Assembly: GCA_036504155.1 (NCBI GenBank)
Contig: DASXVQ010000030.1
Span: forward strand, 124,001 to 188,000
Length of the DNA stretch: 64,000 bases
Reading direction: 5' to 3'
Source of the DNA: JACRCT01 sp036504155
GTDB lineage: Bacteria; Myxococcota; Myxococcia; Myxococcales; UBA5297
A model generated the notes under the pieces. It made no database searches. It had not been told where the DNA came from and worked only from the letters and a program-made list of their open reading frames with translations. Of this stretch, positions 53,190 to 60,281 are shown in pieces. How positions within the stretch are numbered: position 1 is the stretch's first letter; each line of letters opens with the position of its first letter. Position numbers and translations under genes: made by a program.

Positions 53190-55490
53190 TTGCTCTGGCC
53201 TTCAGTCGGCCTCCTCCTCCTCCTCGCGACGACGTCCCAAACGCCCCCGGCGGGTCCTCCCGCCGACGCGGATGCCGGCCTTTCGTCCGAATCGCCCGCG
53301 CCATCCCCGAGCCCGACGCCGGCTCCCGCGGCCGCGCCCGAGGGCCCGGCCGCCGACGCCGGCGCAGCGGCGCAGCCGGCGGCCCAGCCCGAGCCGGCGC
53401 CTTCCGAGGACCCCAACGGCCTCTCGATGATCGAGGAGATCTCGGCGCTGGAGGACCAGCTCAACCAGATGGTCGTCTCCACCACCAAGGTGGCGCAGCG
53501 CTCCGAGCAGGCGCCCTCCATGGTCACGGTGGTCACCGCCGAGGAGATCCAGGCGCGCGGGCTGCGCTCGGTGGCCGAGGCGCTGCGCACGGTCCCCGGC
53601 TTCTACGACGTCGACGACCTCGCCTGGCACAACGTCGGCGTCCGCGGCATCAGCGGCGGCGCCCGCGCCCGCGGCAACGTGGTGCTGGTGATGATCGACG
53701 GGATGCCGGTGGACGACCGGAGCACCAACGGCAACTTCTTCGGCGAGGAGCTGATCCCCATCTCGGCGGTCGAGCGCATCGAGGTCATCCGCGGCCCGCT
53801 CTCGGCCATCTACGGCGCCAACGCCTACATGGGCCTCATCAACGTCATCACCCGCAAGGGCGCCGACCAGCAGGGCGTGCGGCTCATCGCGCGCGGCGCC
53901 CTCGAGCGGGCCCGCCCGGGCGGCGGCGGCGGGCTGGTGGTGGGCGGCAGCACCGAGACCTTCGACGTGATGCTGGCCGCGAGCTACCTCTACCTCGACC
54001 GCTCCGGGCTCGCCCTGCCCTCGTCCAGCCCGCGGCTGGGCAACACCAACGACACGCTCGGGTCCCGCGGCCTGTCCGAGAACGACAAGTCGCAGCCCAA
54101 GTCGGTCTTCGGCAAGGTCACGGCGCGCGGCGTCCTGGGGGGCGCGCTGAGCCTCACCGGCTCCCTGCAGGCCATCGACACCGGCGGCGAGTTCCAGGAC
54201 TTCGGGCCGCTCTCGCACGGCACCCGCATCCAGCGCCTCAACCAGAACTACCGGCTGCTGTGGGAGCGCCCCGTCACCGACAAGGGCTCGGTCAGCCTCT
54301 CCATCGGCTACTTCAACCTCTCGCACGGCGGCGGCGAGCGCCTCGACATCGGCCGCTCCGACTACGACCTCATCTCCACCGCCGGCTCCAACGGCGTGCG
54401 CGGCAGCCTCGAGGGCCAGGCCCGCCCCTGGGAGCCGCTCAGCCTGCTCCTCGGCCTGGACTTCATGATGGAGGACCACCGGCTGCAGACCTACGACCGC
54501 TACTACAAGCAGGACCTCTTCGCGCCCGACGGGATGATCCTCCAGCGCGCCGGCTCGGTCGTCCCCGGCACCGACCACGGCAAGTGGGCCGCCTTCCACA
54601 ACGCCGGCGTCTACGCCCAGATCCTGGGCTACCTGGGCACCGACTGGAGCGCCGTCCTCAACGGCCGCATCGACTTCCACAGCGTGTACGGCCTCAACCC
54701 CAGCGTGCGCGCCGGCCTCGTCTTCGCCCCGCCCAACAGCCCGCTCAGCGCCAAGCTCACGCTGGGCGAGAGCTACAAGGCCCCCAGCGCCGAGCAGCTC
54801 TACACCCAGCCGATGGCCGCCCTCGACATCCAGGGCAACCCGGACCTCATGGTGCAGCGGGCCGAGACCGTCGACCTCGGCGCCGCCTGGCGCCTGCCGA
54901 GCGGGCTGGGCGAGATCGCCGCCAACGTCTACGTCGAGGCGGTGAACCAGCGCGTGGAGTTCATGCAGACCGGCCTGTACCTCGAGGCCCAGAACGTCTC
55001 CAACGAGTGGGTGGTGGGCGGCGAGCTGGACGCCCGCGTCAACGTCCTCAAGAGCCTGCAGCTGCGCCTGGCCGGCACCTTCGCCCGGACCGTCCAGAGC
55101 ACCGGCGACGCCGACCTCGAGGGCATGCCGCAGGTCGTCAACCCGCTCTTCCCGCCCTACCAGCTCCACCTGCTCGCCACCTGGACCCTGCCCTGGGCGG
55201 GCATCAAGGTCGCCCCGGAGGTCTCCTACGTCGGCCCGCGCGCCGCCTCGAACTCCAACGCCCTGGAGCAGGGCAGCGCCTACGAGATCCCCGGGCACTT
55301 CTACACCGCGCTCGCCGTCTCCATGCCGGCCAAGAACCTCTTCGGCGGCACCGAGACCTCCTTCTCGCTGCGGCTGACCAACCTGCTCGACGAGCGCTAC
55401 GCCGAACCCGGCTTCGGCGGCATCGACGTCCCCGCCTCGGGCTTCGGCGCCATGCTCACCCTCACGCAGTCCCTGGGAGGTGCGCGATGA
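53190..55490 (+). CDS. TonB-dependent outer-membrane receptor
   Basis: 766 residues from a TTG (GAGG six bases upstream). Signal peptide (MLWPSVGLLLLLATTSQTP), a Pro/Ala-rich linker, then the plug domain from about residue 75: MVVSTTKVAQRSEQAPSMVT, RSVAEALRTVPGFYDVDD, GVRGISGG, VERIEVIRGPLSAIYGANAY. The barrel covers about 220-766 with many alternating strands. The C-terminus (TLTQSLGGAR) lacks the usual final aromatic. The plug resembles cobalamin/siderophore-type receptors, but the ligand cannot be told. It starts an operon with three periplasmic binding proteins (ATGA overlap with the next gene), so it likely feeds them. Confidence 0.93.
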   Translation: MLWPSVGLLLLLATTSQTPPAGPPADADAGLSSESPAPSPSPTPAPAAAPEGPAADAGAAAQPAAQPEPAPSEDPNGLSMIEEISALEDQLNQMVVSTTKVAQRSEQAPSMVTVVTAEEIQARGLRSVAEALRTVPGFYDVDDLAWHNVGVRGISGGARARGNVVLVMIDGMPVDDRSTNGNFFGEELIPISAVERIEVIRGPLSAIYGANAYMGLINVITRKGADQQGVRLIARGALERARPGGGGGLVVGGSTETFDVMLAASYLYLDRSGLALPSSSPRLGNTNDTLGSRGLSENDKSQPKSVFGKVTARGVLGGALSLTGSLQAIDTGGEFQDFGPLSHGTRIQRLNQNYRLLWERPVTDKGSVSLSIGYFNLSHGGGERLDIGRSDYDLISTAGSNGVRGSLEGQARPWEPLSLLLGLDFMMEDHRLQTYDRYYKQDLFAPDGMILQRAGSVVPGTDHGKWAAFHNAGVYAQILGYLGTDWSAVLNGRIDFHSVYGLNPSVRAGLVFAPPNSPLSAKLTLGESYKAPSAEQLYTQPMAALDIQGNPDLMVQRAETVDLGAAWRLPSGLGEIAANVYVEAVNQRVEFMQTGLYLEAQNVSNEWVVGGELDARVNVLKSLQLRLAGTFARTVQSTGDADLEGMPQVVNPLFPPYQLHLLATWTLPWAGIKVAPEVSYVGPRAASNSNALEQGSAYEIPGHFYTALAVSMPAKNLFGGTETSFSLRLTNLLDERYAEPGFGGIDVPASGFGAMLTLTQSLGGAR

Positions 55491-56725
55491 AGCCCGCCCC
55501 CCGCTCCAGCGCCTCCAGCGCCTCCCGCCTCGCCGTCGCCGTCGCCGTCGCCTGCGCCCTGGCCGCCTCCGCCTGCTCCACCGAGCAGGACGAGGCGGTG
55601 CGCATCGGCGGGCTGTTCTCCACCACCGGCCCCGAGGCCGCCAAGGGCTTCGCCCAGCTCTCCGCGGCGCGCGTCGCGGTCCAGCAGATCAACGACAACG
55701 GCGGCGTGCTGGGCAAGCGCCTGGTGCTCGTCTACCGCGACGACGGCGGCGACGCCAACAAGACGCGCCGCGCCGTGGAGGCGCTGCTCGACGAGAGCGT
55801 CCCCGCCATCATCGGCGCCGTCTCCAGCGCCTCGACCGAGATCGCCGCGTCCATCGCCGCCAAGAAGGCGGTCATCGTCTCCGCCTCCGCCACCGCCTCG
55901 AGCTTCGAGAGCGTGGACCTCTCCACCTTCCGCCTGTGCGCCTCCGCCGCCGCCGAGGGCCGCCTGCTGGCCGCCCGCGCCCTGCGCACGGGCCACCGCG
56001 CCGCGGTCCTGCGCTCGGCGGAGAAGGGCCTGGACGACGTGGCCTCGGAGTTCGAGACGCGCTTCCGGCGCGACGGCGGCGAGGTCCTCAGCTCCCAGCC
56101 GCTGGTGGCGGGCGCCGAGAGCTACCGCACCGTGCTCGCCGAGGCGCTCGCCGGCGACCCCGACGTGGTCCTGCTCGACCTCGACCCGCTCGACGGCGCG
56201 CAGGTGGTGCGCGACTACTCGCTGGGGCTCTCCAACCGCCACGCGCGCTGGTTCTTCACCCACCGGCTCGTCGACGCCGCCTTCGTGACCGCCGCCGGCC
56301 CCCACGCCTTCGCCTTCCCGCACGAGGGCACGGCCCCCAGCACCCCCACCGGCATGCGCTTCAAGTACTTCGCCGACGCCTACCAGGAGCGCTTCGGCGA
56401 GCCGCCTCCGGCGGGCTCCTACGCCGCCAACGCCTACGACGCCGTCTTCCTCGTCGCCGCGTCCATGGAGGCGGCCAAGGACGCCACGGCCGCCGGGGTG
56501 CGCGCCCAGCTTCGCGCCACCTCGCTGGGCGGCGCGGCCCTCGGCCCCAACGAGTGGGCCGACCTGGCCAAGGCGGCCCAGTCGGGCCAGGACATCAACT
56601 ACGAGGGGGCCTCGGGCTCGGTCGACATCAACGTGACCGGCTCGGTCGACGCCCCCTTCGACATCTGGCAGGTGGAGTCGGGCTCGATCACGGTGATCGA
56701 GCGTGCAGTGCGCCCGCCGCTCTGA
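55487..56725 (+). CDS. Branched-chain-amino-acid-type periplasmic binding lipoprotein
   Basis: 412 residues. Signal with lipobox LAASAC (Cys near 30). The fold is type I periplasmic binding protein of the Leu/Ile/Val family: EAVRIGGLFSTTGPEAAKGF, AVQQINDNGGVLGKRLVLVY, DESVPAIIGAVSSASTEIAA, and SYAANAYDAVFLVAASMEAA. The ATG overlaps the receptor stop. No permease or ATPase gene is near, so it may hand substrate to a transporter encoded elsewhere or serve as a sensor. The Ser/Ala-rich N-terminus is usual for myxobacterial lipoproteins. Confidence 0.9.
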   Translation: MKPAPRSSASSASRLAVAVAVACALAASACSTEQDEAVRIGGLFSTTGPEAAKGFAQLSAARVAVQQINDNGGVLGKRLVLVYRDDGGDANKTRRAVEALLDESVPAIIGAVSSASTEIAASIAAKKAVIVSASATASSFESVDLSTFRLCASAAAEGRLLAARALRTGHRAAVLRSAEKGLDDVASEFETRFRRDGGEVLSSQPLVAGAESYRTVLAEALAGDPDVVLLDLDPLDGAQVVRDYSLGLSNRHARWFFTHRLVDAAFVTAAGPHAFAFPHEGTAPSTPTGMRFKYFADAYQERFGEPPPAGSYAANAYDAVFLVAASMEAAKDATAAGVRAQLRATSLGGAALGPNEWADLAKAAQSGQDINYEGASGSVDINVTGSVDAPFDIWQVESGSITVIERAVRPPL

Positions 56726-56756
56726 GAGGACGGCCGGGCCTAACGGGAGGAGTGCC

Positions 56757-58010
56757 ATGACCAAGCAAGTCGTAGCGGTGGTGGGTGCCGTCCTAGCGCT
56801 CGCGGGGTGCAGCAACAACACGCCGGCGGGAGCGGACGCGGGCACGGAGGTGACCAAGGTCGGCTTCATCTACGTCGGCCCGACGGGCGACTACGGGTGG
56901 TCCAAGTCGCACGAGGACGGGCGGCAGTACCTGGAGAACTTCGGCACCAACGTCAAGACCAGCTACATCGAGAGCGTGGCCATCGCCGACGCGGCCAAGA
57001 AGATCGACGAGCTGTACGCCTCGGGCCACAAGATCGTCTTCACCACCAGCTTCGACTACCAGGCGGAGGCCCTCAAGGCCCCCGAGCGGCACCCGGACCT
57101 GTGGATGATGAACTGCGCCGGCTTCAAGACCGCCAACCACGTGGGCAACTACATGGCCCGCCTCGAGGAGGCCGAGTACCTCAGCGGCATGGTCGCCGCG
57201 GGCATGAGCAAGACCGGCAAGATCGGCGTGGTCGGCGCGCTGCGCATCTACGAGCAGATGATGCACATCAACGCCTTCACCCTCGGCGTGCGCGCGGTCA
57301 ACCCCAACGCCCAGGTGCTGGTGCGCTGGGTGGGCAACTGGTTCAGCCCGGCGATGGAGATCAAGGCGGTCAACGACCTGGTCACCGACGGCGGCGCGGA
57401 CGTGATCAAGGCCATGACCGACACCAACATCCCGGTGGTCATCGCCGACGAGCTGAAGACCCCGGCCGGCGAGACCGTCTACAGCATCGGCATCAACAAC
57501 AAGGACTTCTGCAACAGCGCCAAGAACGGGACCTGCGTGACCTCCAGCTACTACAACTGGGGCCCCTACTACGTGAAGCTCGTCAAGGAGATCGCCGAGG
57601 GCAAGTACCCGACCGCCGGCCGCGTCGACTACCTGGGCTCCAAGGACCTGGACATCGTCGGCCTCGCCCAGATGTCGGACAAGGTGCCGGCGGACATCAA
57701 GACCAAGGTCGAGGAGAAGAAGACCGCCATCACCTCGGGCGCCTTCAACGTGTTCCAGGGCCCCTTCAAGTACGTCGACGGCACGGAGGTGAAGACCGGC
57801 GAGAAGCTGACCGACACCGACCTGCCCTGCACCAAGAAGTTCGTCGAGGGCATCACCGACTTCAACGGCCCCAGCTGCACCACCAACACCGACTGCAACC
57901 TGAACAAGACCACCGCGGGCGAGCGGGACGCGTTCTACGACTCGTTCCTCTCCTGCGATGCCGCCACCTCGAAGTGCGTCGCGGCGGACCTGTCGGGCTG
58001 CGGTACCTGA
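56757..58010 (+). CDS. BMP/PnrA-family nucleoside-binding lipoprotein with Cys-rich tail
   Basis: 417 residues from the ATG at 56757 (GGGAGGAG upstream). Lipobox LALAGC. The BMP domain: KVGFIYVGPTGDYGWSKSHE, KIVFTTSFDYQAEALKAPER, and GIGINNKDFCNSA. These proteins bind purine nucleosides or related ligands in characterised cases. Unusual for the family, about 65 C-terminal residues carry six cysteines (DLPCTKKF, PSCTTNTDCNL, SCDAATSKC, LSGCGT), like the Cys-rich domains of myxobacterial surface proteins. It is the third gene of the receptor operon. Confidence 0.88.
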   Translation: MTKQVVAVVGAVLALAGCSNNTPAGADAGTEVTKVGFIYVGPTGDYGWSKSHEDGRQYLENFGTNVKTSYIESVAIADAAKKIDELYASGHKIVFTTSFDYQAEALKAPERHPDLWMMNCAGFKTANHVGNYMARLEEAEYLSGMVAAGMSKTGKIGVVGALRIYEQMMHINAFTLGVRAVNPNAQVLVRWVGNWFSPAMEIKAVNDLVTDGGADVIKAMTDTNIPVVIADELKTPAGETVYSIGINNKDFCNSAKNGTCVTSSYYNWGPYYVKLVKEIAEGKYPTAGRVDYLGSKDLDIVGLAQMSDKVPADIKTKVEEKKTAITSGAFNVFQGPFKYVDGTEVKTGEKLTDTDLPCTKKFVEGITDFNGPSCTTNTDCNLNKTTAGERDAFYDSFLSCDAATSKCVAADLSGCGT

Positions 58011-58029
58011 TCCTTCATCTCGGAGTCGT

Positions 58030-58956
58030 ATGCATCCGCAGTCGACGTTCATGTCATGCCGGCCAGGCCGCCCTCTCCGGGCGGCCCTGGCCGTTCTTCT
58101 GACGGCCCTGGCGCTGGCCCTGACCCTCACCCCGTCGGCGGCGCGCGCCGCGGACGTGGTCGTGGTGCGCAGCTCCGACCAGTCCGCCTTCAAGGCCGTG
58201 GAGCAGGCCTTCGCCGCCGAGCTGCCCGCGGCGAAGTCCCTGCTGGCGACGGCCCCGGGCCTCGATCTGAAGGCGGAGCTCGCCGGAGCCAAGCTCGTGC
58301 TGGCGGTGGGGCCCGATGCCGCCCGGGCCGTGATGGCCGCGCACGGTGGGGTGCCGGTCCTGGTGGCGCTCGCCGCGGAGGCCGAGCTGGCCGGCGCCAA
58401 GCCCGCGGGCATCGTCCCGATGTTCGTGGCGCCCGCCCGGCAGGTGAAGCTCGCCAAGGCCTTCCTCCCCACGCTGGCGCGCGTGGGCATCGTCTACGAC
58501 CCGTCGAAGACGCGGGCGATGGCCTCCGAGTTCGAGTCGGCAGCGAAGGCCGCGGGGCTGACGCTGGAGAAGTCCGAGGTCACCAGCCGCGGCGCGGTCA
58601 TCGACGCCGCGCGGGCGATGATGCCCAAGATCGACGTGCTGTGGCTCCTGCCCGACTCCACGGTGGTCGGGCTGGACACCTTCAAGGTCCTCATCGCCAC
58701 CACGGTGGCCGCGAAGGTCGGGCTGGTCGGCTTCACCGAGGGCATGGCCCGCACCGGCGCCGTGCTCTCCATCGAGGCGTCCTACGCCGAGATCGGCCGG
58801 CGTGCCGCGGCGGCCGGGAAGCGGCTCCTGGCCGGTGGCGCCGCTGCTCCCGAGGCGCCGGAAGGCGCGGCGTTCGTCAATGCCAAGACCGCCGAGCTCA
58901 TCGGCCTCACGCTCTCGCCGAAGGCGCGCGCCGAAGCGGCCAAGGTCTTCGAGTAG
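58030..58956 (+). CDS. ABC substrate-binding-type protein (PF04392-like)
   Basis: 308 residues from the ATG at 58030; an ATG seven codons later is an alternative. Signal peptide to AARA (LAVLLTALALALTLTPSAARA). The core ADVVVVRSSDQSAFKAVEQA, AKLVLAVGPDAARAVM, RVGIVYDPSKTRAMASEFES and DVLWLLPDSTVVGLDTFKVL fits the ABC_sub_bind (TrpX-like) family. Such proteins in many proteobacteria sit next to TonB receptors and sensor kinases. It ends the receptor operon; no permease follows. Ligand unknown. Confidence 0.87.
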   Translation: MHPQSTFMSCRPGRPLRAALAVLLTALALALTLTPSAARAADVVVVRSSDQSAFKAVEQAFAAELPAAKSLLATAPGLDLKAELAGAKLVLAVGPDAARAVMAAHGGVPVLVALAAEAELAGAKPAGIVPMFVAPARQVKLAKAFLPTLARVGIVYDPSKTRAMASEFESAAKAAGLTLEKSEVTSRGAVIDAARAMMPKIDVLWLLPDSTVVGLDTFKVLIATTVAAKVGLVGFTEGMARTGAVLSIEASYAEIGRRAAAAGKRLLAGGAAAPEAPEGAAFVNAKTAELIGLTLSPKARAEAAKVFE

Positions 58957-59331
58957 GAAGCCCCGGGTTCGCGGTCGGATGCCGGCCGGCGACCGAGCCG
59001 GCGATCGAGATCGCGCCCGATCCTTTAGGAAGCCCGCCTTCGCGGGTGGTCCCTGGTACTCGCAGCCGCAAGTTCGATCAGGGTTCAGGGACGACTGCCG
59101 GCGGCTGAAGCCGCGCCTGGATTGCGAGGTCCGCCTTCGCGGACCAAGTGGTGACGGACGCAGGGGCGCCGACCCGAGATGCTGAGTCCCCCAGGACTTG
59201 GAAACTCGGATTCCCGCCCCGAGCGACCCGCCACCACTGAGCCCGCGCAGGCGGGCTTCGCAGCGTCAGGCGCGACTTCAGTCGCCGGCATCTTCACGAC
59301 GGCGTGTGCCGGAACGAACTTGGGGCTCGTA
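58957..59331. other. Intergenic region dense in small hairpins
   Basis: 375 bases between the receptor operon and the convergent membrane-protein gene. It holds no reading frame but several short hairpins, including gcccgccttcgcgggt near 59031-59046 and the large inverted pair at 59097-59289. Part of it presumably ends the receptor transcript. Confidence 0.6.
59097..59289. repeat. Inverted pair of structured repeats with compensatory changes
   Basis: The left element (59097-59157, begins gccggcggctgaagccgcgc) and the reverse complement of the right element (59228-59289, begins gccggcgactgaagtcgcgc) are the same sequence with differences. Within each element two small hairpins occur: ggctgaagcc/gactgaagtc and gtccgccttcgcggac/gcccgcctgcgcgggc. 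Most differences between the copies preserve pairing. The 70-base spacer contains no gene. Confidence 0.75.
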
Positions 59332-60234
59332 CTAGTCCACCGGCTTGGCCTGCGCCCGGTACCTGGGCGGCACCTGATCGAGTCGCTGGACGTAGTGCTG
59401 CACCCCGTCGTCGTCGAGGTAGCCGTACGCCGAGGGCTGGTCGCCCGTGGGCCTCGGCGCATCCGCGGGCGGCTGGACGACGACCGGGACGGGAGCCGAT
59501 CGGACCGGGGTGGGCGACGGTGAAGGAGCCGTCGCCCGCGTCAGCTGCCACAGCCCGAAGAGCGCCCCCGCGGCCAGGGCCACCACCCCCACCGCCAGGG
59601 AGCCCGCGACCATCGGGTTTCCGGGCGCGCTCGTCGCCAGCGCCGTGCCGGGACGCCCTGCGCGCAGCTCATCGACGGGGTCGGCCGCCGCCGCGTCCGC
59701 CGGCCGGCTGCCGGACAGGCCGAACGCCCGCCGGTAGAGCCGCCACAGCACGAAGAGCGCCAGCGCGCCGATGACGACGAGCTGGAGGAAGCTGCCGAAG
59801 AACAGCACGCTCCAGCCGCGGAACTTGGACATCACCCAGAGGACGCCGCCGCAGGCCAGCAGGAAGAGCCCCAGGTCCGTCGCGGTCTTCACCGAGCCCA
59901 GCTGGCTGAGCGGGAAGACCAGCCGGATGCCCAGCACCGACCCGGCGAGGCAGACGGCGGGGGCCAGCAGCAGCAGCAGGTTCGCGCTCAACAGGCTCGC
60001 GCCCAGCACGCTGCGCGCCACGAAGATGGCGCCCACCTCCACGAGCACCCCGACCAGCGCCGCGCCCATGACCGCGCTGGCGATGAACTTCCCGTCGGAG
60101 TCGGTGCGGCCGCCCTTGCCCAGCCAGGCGAGGGCGGTCCCCACCAGCGGCAGGAGGACCGCCACCGCCATGATGAAGAAGGCGTTGGCGTCCGCCCACG
60201 CGTAGCTGGCGCTGAAGAAGTCGGCCAGGGTCAT
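59332..60234 (-). CDS. Multi-pass membrane protein with DUF4124-like tail
   Basis: 300 residues. About six membrane segments up to residue 245 (ANAFFIMAVAVLLPLVGTAL, LLSANLLLLLAPAVCLAGSV, VLFFGSFLQLVVIGALALFV, AVGVVALAAGALFGLW). A Pro-rich linker then leads to a short end AYGYLDDDGVQHYVQRLDQV, like the DUF4124 pattern (aromatic-Asp-x-x-Gly-x-x-His-Tyr). The start ATG at 60234 is 47 bases after the PEGA gene's stop, on the same strand. Function unknown. Confidence 0.75.
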   Translation of the reverse strand: MTLADFFSASYAWADANAFFIMAVAVLLPLVGTALAWLGKGGRTDSDGKFIASAVMGAALVGVLVEVGAIFVARSVLGASLLSANLLLLLAPAVCLAGSVLGIRLVFPLSQLGSVKTATDLGLFLLACGGVLWVMSKFRGWSVLFFGSFLQLVVIGALALFVLWRLYRRAFGLSGSRPADAAAADPVDELRAGRPGTALATSAPGNPMVAGSLAVGVVALAAGALFGLWQLTRATAPSPSPTPVRSAPVPVVVQPPADAPRPTGDQPSAYGYLDDDGVQHYVQRLDQVPPRYRAQAKPVD

Positions 60235-60281
60235 GTCGGCCCTCCCTTCCCTGCCGGCCTGTCGGGCTCGGCTTCCGCTTC

